Both the position numbers and the translations under genes were made by a program. Of a stretch of 64,000 nucleotides of DNA, positions 41,381-49,784 are shown one piece after another. Each line of letters opens with the position of its first letter. The first letter of the stretch is position 1. The DNA is from Bog-756 sp963734395 (lineage in GTDB: Bacteria; Actinomycetota; Acidimicrobiia; Acidimicrobiales; RAAP-2), in NCBI GenBank assembly GCA_963734395.1, contig CAVTGY010000004.1:124001-188000 (forward strand). The letters are read 5' to 3'. The notes under the pieces are model-generated. The model was not told where the DNA came from. It ran no database searches and saw only the letters and a list, made by a program, of their open reading frames with translations.

Positions 41381-42970
41381 TCAGCGATCTATGATCGCAA
41401 TCGCGGCTCGGGTGATCGAATCAGCCGTTACGCTTCGCCCTTTCCGAGTCTGGCAGAGTTGGAATGTTGGGGGCGGTCCCAGCATTTGGAAATAGCGGAA
41501 CGAGCTTGGTCGAAACTCGCCCAACTGATCTTCAACTGCGTCACGGAGTCTCAATGGGAACGAGTAACCACCACTCCCAGCTTGAGTCAATTGCGCTAGC
41601 ACTACGTCGCAGGCAAGGTCCCTCTGAGGCACTCGGTTGCCGTTGACAAAGAGCCGCGCGTCGTCTCGAAGGTAGGAGCTAGTGGCTCGACCATTCATCA
41701 GGCCGAACGCGGTTGCGGCGGTTACCTGAATCATCAAGAAGATGACCACGGCAACCAGGGCCAGCCAAGCTCCTCGGTAGCCGTTGGTTGCAGACACCAA
41801 CAGGGGCGGCAGGTGAGCGAAAGCGTAGAGAGCGATACCCGTGAGGAGAATAAGGTTCGCCATGACGTAGCGATTGTCTGTGATCGCCCCCGCGGGACCG
41901 AGCCCACTCCGACCGGACGCGATCGTCGCATCGAATGCCAAAGCGAAGCCGACCAGCATGAGTGGGACGGGCACACGCTCGCTGGAGGTGCGATAGCGCC
42001 ACGATTGAACGAGAATAAACAGGGCGACAGCAAGCAGGGCCACACCCAGAACCTCGAAGCGGACGACGTTGTGCACCGGGGTCTCGTTGATGATGTCGCC
42101 CCCACCGGGGATGACATTGCCAATGAGAACAACGAAGTAGCGCAGTGCCTCCACAGGGTGATGCAGGGCGATACGGAGCGAGCAGGACGATGACGGTAAG
42201 CAGGCATTCTCATCGAATGAGTATCCGGAAAAGTACGAGACGATGGTGGCAGTTGCAATGCCCACCCACAACCCGCTTTTGATCAGAGTTCGACGCGACC
42301 AGGGAGTAACCCAGAGAATACAGGCCAGCCCCAAAGGCCAAAGGATTAGTCCCTGCAGGGTCGTTAGAGAACCGGCGACAGCCGCAAGGACGGCTGCGGC
42401 GAACCACAACAAGCTCCAACGATCCGGCACCAGGAAGGCGAACAGCATCACAACCAAAAAGAGGACCGTGAGATACCAGGATGTCTGGAACGCCCACAGA
42501 GCGTTCTGAACATCAGCGAGGCTGAACCAGATCAGCCCGATTACAAGTACGGGTACCGGTTTGAGGCGAGTGTGAAGGTAGTGCCGAACAAGACCTAGCA
42601 AGAACACGTACGACGCGATGAGAACGACCGCATTGAAGAAGATGACCGACCGCACATCGAACCGGTCAACCAGGCCGAATAGGACAAAAACGATGTTGCC
42701 GACGAAAAGGCGCGACTCGTTGTACTGGCTCCACAATTGGCTGAGTGATAGATGGCCGTGAATGACCGCGTGGACGAGCAAGGGGACGGACCAATCGTCT
42801 GCGTAGAAGGCGTTAGTCGCATATTTATTGATGAAGAGGAGATACAAGATTGGAGACACACTGGCTGCCGCGACAGTCAGGAGTAAATTGTGCCGTACTG
42901 CCCATGCCGCGAGCCTCCCCTCGGCGTGCTCCGCGCGTTGCACAGGATAAGCATCGCTAATAATCGCCAC
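41381..42970 (-). CDS. GT-C-like multipass membrane protein, paralog 2
   Basis: Intact paralog of the 39754-41228 gene, 529 residues from GTG 42970 (VAIISDAYPVQRAEHAEG); an internal start nearer the first helix is possible. The motif NAFYADDWSVPLLVHAVIH ... LWSQYNESRLF follows helix 1. Shared with paralog 1 are VLVIGLIWFSLADVQNALWA, NACLPSSSCSLRIALHHPVE and RYFVVLIGNVIPGGGDII. The C-terminal soluble part ends FRPSSFRYFQMLGPPPTF. The frame is open upstream to 43159, but that part overlaps the 142-bp repeat arm and is not membrane-like. The probable role is polyprenyl-linked sugar transfer; substrate unknown. Confidence 0.7.
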   Translation of the reverse strand: MAIISDAYPVQRAEHAEGRLAAWAVRHNLLLTVAAASVSPILYLLFINKYATNAFYADDWSVPLLVHAVIHGHLSLSQLWSQYNESRLFVGNIVFVLFGLVDRFDVRSVIFFNAVVLIASYVFLLGLVRHYLHTRLKPVPVLVIGLIWFSLADVQNALWAFQTSWYLTVLFLVVMLFAFLVPDRWSLLWFAAAVLAAVAGSLTTLQGLILWPLGLACILWVTPWSRRTLIKSGLWVGIATATIVSYFSGYSFDENACLPSSSCSLRIALHHPVEALRYFVVLIGNVIPGGGDIINETPVHNVVRFEVLGVALLAVALFILVQSWRYRTSSERVPVPLMLVGFALAFDATIASGRSGLGPAGAITDNRYVMANLILLTGIALYAFAHLPPLLVSATNGYRGAWLALVAVVIFLMIQVTAATAFGLMNGRATSSYLRDDARLFVNGNRVPQRDLACDVVLAQLTQAGSGGYSFPLRLRDAVEDQLGEFRPSSFRYFQMLGPPPTFQLCQTRKGRSVTADSITRAAIAIIDR

Positions 42971-43154
42971 GTGTGCAATGGGTCGACACTCGTGCTGCAC
43001 ATGTGGCACGTCAACGCACCTGTGAATGAACGGAAATTCCCGGGAGGCTGGAGGGGCCTCACGGGGCCGTGGGACGGTGAGATGGGGACACGACTGTCTG
43101 GTCCACGAACCCTGCCTGGGAAGTCCGACGGCCTCTGAGGGGTCCCAAAGCCCC

Positions 43155-43296
43155 AGCACGCTCCTGTGAGCTGTCTCCTACCTCGGAGTCTGAGGGGGGA
43201 GAGTGGAGTGGCCGGGCTATGCGGCCCAGTCGGCTGACCACCAGCTAGGCCGTTGGGACGCACGTGCACTAAAGGCTACAAACCCCTCTCCGACAC
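43155..43296 (+). repeat. 142-bp element right arm with att core, copy A
   Basis: Starts AGCACGCTCCTGTGAGCTGT and ends with the full 14-mer att core. It is collinear and of equal length with 45430-45571. The first 31 bp differ at one position; the middle is diverged (shared GCGGCCCA.TCGGCTG and CCACCA); the end AAACCCCTCTCCGACAC is identical. Confidence 0.75.
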
Positions 43297-43380
43297 GCAC
43301 CTTGGCACACGGACCAGCGGTGGCAGTGATGACGAGGTAGCTGTGCGGGTCGAACGTGCCCAACTTGAGTTCGGGGTGCC
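43262..43380 (-). pseudogene. Serine recombinase C-terminal remnant 2
   Basis: Read on the minus strand from about 43380, the sequence gives LKLGTFDPHSYLVITATAGP, then CAKVRVGEGF. This matches remnant 1 (YDPFQRVITAAAGPCIKVRVGE) and the usual end of actinobacterial serine recombinases. Only about 35 residues remain. KVRVGEG is encoded by the complement of the att core. Confidence 0.65.
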
Positions 43381-43430
43381 ATACCTGGGAAGTAGCATTT
43401 CACGACTATGACCGCCGCGGAGGGGCCACC

Positions 43431-45374
43431 ATGACACCTGCGGTGAGCAAAACCGATGGCCCGAGAGATTCTCTCGCGACCCAGGACCCGGCGACTGGGT
43501 TCGACGGATCTGACCCATTGCATGCGGTGAGCAAGCTGCGACCAATATTGACCGTCCGATGGTGGCTCGACTTGAAAAGCCCCGCACAGGACCGACGATC
43601 GCGCTGCATCGCTCTTGCCGTCCTGATGGCCATCGTCTTCTTCCTCATCTCCCAGTCACCGGCGCGACGTGTCGGTGACGGAGCCGAATACATGGGGATG
43701 GCGTATGCCATCTCAACCGGCCACAGCCCGGCTCTGAGTCCGACCGAGTGGACGGCGACGAGTAACTTCCTCAATAGTTTCAACGCTGCCTCTACCTTTC
43801 CTGGCTCACTCCAGAAGTACCCGGAGTTCCTCAACGCGGCCCATGGACAGAACTTTGCTCACTTCTGGATGTACTCGGCCCTGGCGGCGCCCGGCGTGGC
43901 TCTCTCCAGACTCCTCGGGTTGAACGCCAACTGGAGCTTCGTGCTGGTCAACCTTCCCCTTTATCTTCTCGCGGCTTGGCTGGCTTTGCGAAAACTCGGT
44001 CTCGCGGGAACATGGTTCCTGTTTCTCAGCCCGATCATCTGGTGGCTCGACAAGGCCGTCACCGAGACTTTTACTTTCTCCCTGTTGTCGATCGCCTTTC
44101 TCCTCCTCGAAGAGGCACCGTGGTGGTCGCTTGTGTGTCTGGGGTTCGCTGCCGATCAGAATCCCCCGATTGCTCTAGTCATACCTATCGTGTTCATCGC
44201 CGCACTGCTACGCGACAGATCGCGCCTGCGAAACCGGAAAATGTGGATCGGGACGGTGGCCGCCGTGCTCATCGCAATCCTGCATCCGATCTTCTATGAG
44301 ACCCAGCTCGGCGTGATCACGCCCGAGTCGCTCACAACGGTCCACTGGCAGATCCCTTCGCTCGCCATCGTGCTCGCCCCGATCACCGACCTGAACATGG
44401 GACTGCTGGTTGACTTCCCCCTGTTCATCGTCGGGCTGGTGATCGCCACCGGTCTCGTCGTTCGCCGCCGCTGGCGCGACGTGGTGACACCGGAGACGGG
44501 AGCAGCCATCGCGGCCGCCATCATCTTCCTCCTATCCTTCGCGCAAAACACCCAAATCAATACCGGCGGTACACCATCGCTGAACCGCTATGACCTTTGG
44601 CTGATCCCCTTGCTCATTCCAGTCCTTCTCATCTGCTTCCGACAGGACCCGCGACGGATGTTCCGTTGGTTCATGCCGGTGGCCGTGCTTTCGTCGGTCC
44701 TCTCGTTTGCTGCTTACCAGCCATCCAAACCGGAGAATCCGGCAGGAACAATACCGAGCCGCCTGGCCTCGTATGTCTGGGCCCATTACCCGGATCTGGA
44801 CAATCCCGTCCCCGGAGTGTTCTTTGCCCGCGAAGCTCACTCAGGCGTTGAAACCATCAGTCCAGTCGGAACCCCGACTTGCTCAAAGGTGCTGCTCGTT
44901 GACGGCGATAGCACCCCAGCGTGCCCACTTGGTCGGCTCCCTCCGGGTGCTTGTATGCGCACATCAACGACGCTCTGTTACGCAAACGCGCAGCGGCCAC
45001 AGGTCGCCAGCCGAACTGGACGTGGTTACAGCTTTGTGGTTTGGTCTGGACCCCCCGGCGACCCGTCCGTCCACCCAGAACTCACCTCCGCAATAGCGGC
45101 ACTTCGCCTCGCTGCTGCCTGGTGCAAAGCGGCCCCTGGGGACACAAGGGATCAGGTCTATTCGCTTATGGGACCACCCCACGGAACTGAGTGGACCCCA
45201 TGGGCTGTGGCGCTCGCCAAACGATCGGGCAAGTCGGCGCCCTACGCAGAATGGGACGTTGGCTACGACATCCTGGTTGCCACATTCGAGAACGGCAAGG
45301 TCAGTTCGCTAGACGCCTATTCGCCCATCCCTCACCCGGCCACCAACATTGCCTGCCAAGCAAGTCGGCCCTGA
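43431..45374 (+). CDS. Multipass membrane protein with C-terminal BamE-like domain
   Basis: A 647-residue protein from ATG 43431, preceded by GGAGGGG. After about 55 polar residues come roughly ten helices. The first loop ARRVGDGAEYMGMAYAISTG has the acidic GDGAEY pattern of GT-C-like proteins. The C-terminal ~75 residues (DTRDQVYSLMGPPHGTEWTP ... PYAEWDVGYDILVATFENGK) resemble the BamE/SmpA fold: a qV..lmG.P turn, then W, then a strand ending in F..GK. The same module ends the otherwise different protein at 51477. It is the only cargo of a 2.3-kb segment between two att cores. No specific function can be assigned. Confidence 0.7.
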   Translation: MTPAVSKTDGPRDSLATQDPATGFDGSDPLHAVSKLRPILTVRWWLDLKSPAQDRRSRCIALAVLMAIVFFLISQSPARRVGDGAEYMGMAYAISTGHSPALSPTEWTATSNFLNSFNAASTFPGSLQKYPEFLNAAHGQNFAHFWMYSALAAPGVALSRLLGLNANWSFVLVNLPLYLLAAWLALRKLGLAGTWFLFLSPIIWWLDKAVTETFTFSLLSIAFLLLEEAPWWSLVCLGFAADQNPPIALVIPIVFIAALLRDRSRLRNRKMWIGTVAAVLIAILHPIFYETQLGVITPESLTTVHWQIPSLAIVLAPITDLNMGLLVDFPLFIVGLVIATGLVVRRRWRDVVTPETGAAIAAAIIFLLSFAQNTQINTGGTPSLNRYDLWLIPLLIPVLLICFRQDPRRMFRWFMPVAVLSSVLSFAAYQPSKPENPAGTIPSRLASYVWAHYPDLDNPVPGVFFAREAHSGVETISPVGTPTCSKVLLVDGDSTPACPLGRLPPGACMRTSTTLCYANAQRPQVASRTGRGYSFVVWSGPPGDPSVHPELTSAIAALRLAAAWCKAAPGDTRDQVYSLMGPPHGTEWTPWAVALAKRSGKSAPYAEWDVGYDILVATFENGKVSSLDAYSPIPHPATNIACQASRP

Positions 45375-45429
45375 GGACAGAACCAGCCCTCCCGCGACCA
45401 GTGTTCGCTACAGGGATTCCAAGCCTCCG

Positions 45430-45571
45430 AGCACGCTACTGTGAGCTGTCTCCTACCTCGCCGTCGACTGGGACGGTGGGAGAGCGGTAGGCGACGCGGC
45501 CCACTCGGCTGCCCACCACGCAGGACCTTGCGAGGCCCGTGTACTCATGGCCGTAAACCCCTCTCCGACAC
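45430..45571 (+). repeat. 142-bp element right arm with att core, copy B
   Basis: Second copy of the arm described at 43155, ending CCCCTCTCCGACAC (45558-45571). It closes the segment carrying the BamE-like membrane protein. Confidence 0.75.
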
Positions 45572-45960
45572 CAATTGTCTGCGACTCCTTAAGCCCTACT
45601 TCGGAGAAGAGCACGTTGAGCCGGGGACCACGCCACAGTCACCTCAAGATGGTCGGGGAAGACCGTCACCCACTCGACCAGCTCCTCGACCAGAACCGCC
45701 GCTGCCGGTCGTCTGCAGCCTTCCATACGGCCTCGATGTCCAGATCCCGCAGCAAGGCCGCAGCAGCTTCGAAGCGGTCCGCCAAGTCGTTCCGTGTGTG
45801 CTCCGCCGAGGTTTGCTGGGCAATCTCATTTCGACTGCCTCAATTCCGGCTCCGAACGGCCTCCTCCTGATGGAGGTCCTCCTCACCGACGAAGACCGAC
45901 ACGGCACAATCGTCGCCGTCGGTGGTCCGAGCTTCATCGGTCGGGAACCCGCCGCCAAGC
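45547..45960 (-). pseudogene. Serine recombinase C-terminal remnant 3, several frameshifts
   Basis: Pieces in different minus-strand frames can be assembled: NEIAQQTSAEHTRNDLADRF, LLRDLDIEAVWKAADDRQRR, LVEELVEWVTVFPDHLEVTV, and PRLNVLFSEVGLKESQTIGV followed by GEGF. This order is the C-terminal end of another serine-recombinase subfamily (VE.LV..V.V.PD.L.V.V.G.P...V...EVGL). At least three indels make it non-functional. The final GVGEGF codons are the complement of the att core at 45558. Confidence 0.65.
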
Positions 45961-45974
45961 GGGGTGCCACAAGC

Positions 45975-48283
45975 CTATATTCGCCTCCGGCGGCGGCGGA
46001 TCATCAGGGGCACGGTCATTGCCGCGACTATGAGCACGATGGCGGTGGCCAGGACAACGAGTCCCATGGTGAACGAATTCGGCTCGTAGTGAAGCACCAC
46101 GATGTGGTGACCGGGAGGAATCTGCGCCTCGAGCATTATGTCGGCCCACTGTTTCAACGCCAGGGGACTGCCGTCGATCGTGGCGTGCCAGCCCGGTAGG
46201 TCTGTCAGTCGCAGTCGTAGGTCACGATCGCCGGTCGCAGACACCGCCATGCGCCAAGTCGCGGGGTCCGGATTGGTGACGGCGACAGGTGTTCCGATCG
46301 GGCCGATCTCCGGTGAACGAACAGGGACGAGCGTTGCGCGAGCGGCTCCGGGCACACGGTAGAGGTCCTCGCCGTCGATGCGCCTGTCGAACTGAGCCCC
46401 GGCGACTGGCGGCCCCCCGGCCTTCTGCAGCACGTAGGCGACTCCGAAGAGGCGCGCCAGCCTCGCACTGGTGATTGACGGGCAGAAGACGTTCGTCCCC
46501 GCTGGCGGGCCATGGGTCCCGGTCGCCGACGACCACAACTTGTAGTACCCAGAAGGGACAATTGGATCGTAATCCGCAAGCTCGCTCACCGAGTACCCGA
46601 CATTGGCGTCGGGAAGAATTCCCAGATCCGCGTAACCGCCGACCGAAGAGCAGCTGGCGAATCCAACCGTGGACGACCCGACGATCCGGCCCAGGGTGGT
46701 GACGGCCGGGCTATTCGGAAGCATTGTGGGGCTTGCCGACCACAGCGCTGCTCCGGCAGAGACGAGAAGGGCCGACTCGGCTACCAGCAGGACCATCCCG
46801 GCAAACCAGCGGGAACGAAATCTCACCCCCGCCGGGCCGCCGGGGCAGCGATGAGAGTTGGAACCAGAGAAAGAACACCACCAACAGCCCGATTGCAGTC
46901 GCTCCTACGGGCCAGAGGGAACTGTCCTCCCGAATCTGCTTCTCGAAGCCATTGAGTCCACTCTCCACTTCGACACCCGCAAGGACGATGAGAGCCAGCG
47001 CACAAATCGCGAAGCCGGCGAATGTGGCGATGACGGTCCGACGTTGCGAGACGCCGCCGACCAATTGGTCGAGTCCCAGACCAGCGAGGACGGCGATCGG
47101 GAGAGCTGCGACCATGAGGGTGCGATCCCAGTCGATTTCCATGGTCCCAGGGAAAGCATTGAGGATCGAGCGGACGGGTGGGAAATAGACGACGGCCAAC
47201 ATGACCAGGCCCACCACTGCGACGGCTAGAACCTCCAGGTCCTTCCAGTGCCGGAGTAGAGCGACCCCGGCGAGAACGAGAGCAATGACTCCAATGTAAG
47301 CGTTGATCTCGTAGTAGTTCAGCGGCCCGAACCAGGTACTACCGGCCAGGGGCTGCCCGTAGAAGGTCGAGAACACGAAGCCAACAATCGTGTCGGCTGG
47401 AAGGACTTGGAATCCGGTCGCGGCGGACCGGGCTGATGCCCGTATCGTCTCGATTCCCGGGAGGATCACTGGCGCCGCCAGCGCAATCCCGGTGAGCAGG
47501 GCCAAAATCACATTGAAGCCCAGATACAGCTCTGCAGCTCCGTTTCGGACGGCGCGGCCTACGAGGAGAACGACGGTCGCCACGACGAGGAATAGCAAGA
47601 GTATGACGATGCTCTCGGGGTGCCCGCCATAGCTCGCGAGCCCCACCGTTGCCGCCAAGAAGACCGTGTCGCGAGTTCGATGCCGCCCTCGGAGGAGCAG
47701 GAGAGTCGCGGCCAAGGCCCAGCCCGTCCAGTCGAGCACGTTTGCCTGTGGCCAGGCTGCCCATCCTGCTATCGGGCCTGAGAGCTCGAAGACTGTTCCG
47801 GCGAAGGTGCTGCCCAGCCAGCCCATCCCCATCACACGCCCCAAGAAGTACCCTCCGGTTCCTGCGATCATCAGGCGCACCACGATCGAGGCGGTGTACG
47901 CCGCATTCATCGGGAGGAGATAACCGATCAGCGAAGGAATGCTGAACGACCGCGGACGACCAATTGAAGGCCAACGGCATGCCCAACAGGCTGTAGGGAT
48001 TCCAGAGCGGTAGCTGCAAGTGGTGTACCTGCGTCCAGGCCAGCATGGTCCAGGGAATGAGCTGCTGGATCTGATCCGAGCTGGTCGCATTGTGCACGAC
48101 CACGCCAGGCCGGCTGGTGAGGCCGACGCCGGAGAGCAGATCGGTGGGACCGAGGGAAATGCCGTGAGAGAGGGCGGGCGCAAGCAGGGCAACGGCAGCC
48201 GCGGTCAACCACGCTACCGCGGCCCCGTGAACGAGCACTCGGCGCTGCGTGACCCAACCCATCCATCGCACGATTCGAGTCAT
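45975..48283 (-). CDS. YfhO-family membrane protein, +1 frameshifts near 46828 and 47947
   Basis: GT-C-like YfhO/DUF-type membrane protein linked in Firmicutes to glycosylation of lipoteichoic acid. From ATG 48283 (MTRIVRWMGWVTQRRVL, after AAAGGGAA) it would have 768 residues with two single extra bases removed. The N-terminal part has TSSDQIQQLIPWTMLAWTQV and LPLWNPYSLLGMPLAFNWSS, a motif pair typical of YfhO. The middle frame carries the helices (LIGYLLPMNAAYTASIVVRL onward). The C-terminal frame has a soluble domain ending PGWHATIDGSPLALKQWAD and a last helix. One extra base is in a run of five G; the other splits GTC-G-TTC. Total length minus two bases is exactly 769 codons. Confidence 0.78.
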
Positions 48284-48828
48284 CGAATTCCCTTTATTGC
48301 CTATTCCCGATCGGACATGATCGCTCTCCCAGAGGTGACCGTGATCGAAGCGGACGTCGAACACTCCGGACCATGAGTCGGCCGCCTCGTGGTGTTCGGG
48401 ACCTGTAGCAGTCCTTTCATCGGCACGATGTGGTTGCAATTGGACTGCCACTATTACACGGGCGGTGAAGCACTGTCCTACGGAAGGAAGCACCGAGCCG
48501 CCGGCGGCTTTCCCATTTCCGACGCGGTATTCCATCCTCCAGCGCCGGGATTAATGCTGGCGAATGAACTGAGCAGGCTGAAGGGCGGCCGCCAGGGCAG
48601 CTGCGATCCATTGTCCCCTGAAAGATGACCGGATCCGTCAAGGCTGCCCCTACAGGCGGCCTGCGGCCGGCCTTGACCGACCCTCGTCGGCGACCGGCAA
48701 GCACCTACGACCAGGGATCAAGCCGCCACTGGCCCCTGGTACGGGATCGAGCGGATCGGTTCCGACACCAGTTTGAGCTGGGAAGATTTGTTTCCGGTTC
48801 TCTCGCCTACAGCCTCCAAGAACCCGTT
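48284..48828. other. Gene-free stretch upstream of the YfhO-like gene
   Basis: There is no supported gene. The first ~20 bp hold the reverse-strand ribosome-binding site of the YfhO-like gene, and its promoter should lie within the next 150 bp. The rest shows no recognisable product in any frame. Confidence 0.5.
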
Positions 48829-48894
48829 CATCAACATTTTGTCGACGGAACCTTCTGAGCGGCGATGTCAACGGATGACGCCCTCGAAAGGTGG
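48829..48894 (+). repeat. Diverged ~66-bp direct repeat, copy 2
   Basis: Same orientation and pattern as 36329-36395 (TCAACATTTTGTCGACGGAA ... TGTCAACGGATG). Together the two copies bracket the accessory region beside tRNA-Leu. Confidence 0.55.
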
Positions 48895-48908
48895 CGGCGT
48901 TGGAGTCT

Positions 48909-49070
48909 CTCCAGGTGATGACGCTTGCTCCTAGCAAGCCCGACGACGGATACGAGAAGCCGCGAGCCTTCTATCTCGCTTATGGCTGCCGCCCACTAGA
49001 GGAGTTCCAGAATTGTGGGACGCTAAAATCCGCTCTACAGGTGATCAAGATAAGTTCTGGACTCGATCGG
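48909..49070 (+). pseudogene. GNAT acetyltransferase C-terminal remnant
   Basis: The residues DDGYEKPRAFYLAYGCRPLE followed by EFQN match the end of GNAT N-acetyltransferases (Y..TRAFY...GF.PLEE). The usual following WGP.NP..QM.K survives only by changing frame twice (WDAK, then SALQVIK). No N-terminal part is present. Confidence 0.55.
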
Positions 49071-49088
49071 ACCCGTTTTCGCTGCGAC

Positions 49089-49409
49089 TCAAGCCCCTGG
49101 AGCGCGGTAGTCCCCCTGCTTCTTTGTGGCGGCATCGATCTCGTCCGGCGTCAGGAGCACGACCATCCGCGACAAGACTCCACCTGAGGCTCTCGCTGCC
49201 AGGGCGGCTGCCGCGGCCGAGACGTTGTCGGGCATATCGGCGATGATGTATGCGTCGACCTCACCGAATGCGAAATAGAAGGTTTCGAGGCTCCCACCCA
49301 GGCTCTCGATCAGCGTTTTCGAGGCGGCGACCCGGGACGAACCACCCTCGGCTGTGAGGCCCTTGGCCCCGTCGAGGCTGTACTTCACCTCAACCAGATA
49401 CTTCGGCAT
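49089..49409 (-). CDS. GYD domain-containing protein
   Basis: Small cytoplasmic protein of 106 residues from ATG 49409, preceded by GGGAGGG. It matches the GYD family: MPKYLVEVKYSLDGAKGL at the start, TLIESLGGSLETFYFAFGEV (the GG..E.FY.AFG.. core) and VDAYIIADMPDNVSAAAAAL. Members are often found near metabolic or stress genes; no reaction is established. It stands alone between a GNAT remnant and the DUF2142 gene. Confidence 0.88.
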   Translation of the reverse strand: MPKYLVEVKYSLDGAKGLTAEGGSSRVAASKTLIESLGGSLETFYFAFGEVDAYIIADMPDNVSAAAAALAARASGGVLSRMVVLLTPDEIDAATKKQGDYRAPGA

Positions 49410-49784
49410 GTGCCCTCCCTTGTTTGCGTGGCTCCAGCCACGATATTCCGACACGTTTCCACACGCCCACAGGTGGCGGTGGGTCACATCCTATGGGGGC
49501 CCCGAGCCGACGGTCAGGGACTGGCCGTTCACCGGAATCAGGGTGCCGGAACTCCCTCGGCCAGCCGAGAGGTAGTCACATTGGTCAGCAATGAGTGCCA
49601 TCGTTGCTTCCAGATGTCCGGGGCAGCTTCAGGGCATTCGACGGGAGAGGGGGCATGGCAACTCGGGAGGACTGCTAGCCAAAGTCGAGTCTCATGAAGG
49701 AAGCGGCGCGCCTTCGCAGGCTCGCCGCTGAACCGGGACACTATTCCAAGCGTGGTGAACACTCTGGCTCGGCGATTTCGGCAG
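49410..49784. other. Gene-free stretch between GYD and DUF2142 genes
   Basis: These 375 bp contain no open frame with recognisable protein features and no hairpin that I would call. The left end carries the upstream region of the GYD gene. Confidence 0.5.

Noticed and set aside
43155..43296. Degenerate second tRNA gene in the 142-bp arm
   Set aside because: Only the 3' core and a short TCGGAGT match tRNA-Leu; no acceptor, D or anticodon arm can be folded.
45441..46199. 252-codon plus-strand frame
   Set aside because: It crosses the att core, a recombinase remnant on the other strand and the YfhO-like gene; its composition is not protein-like.
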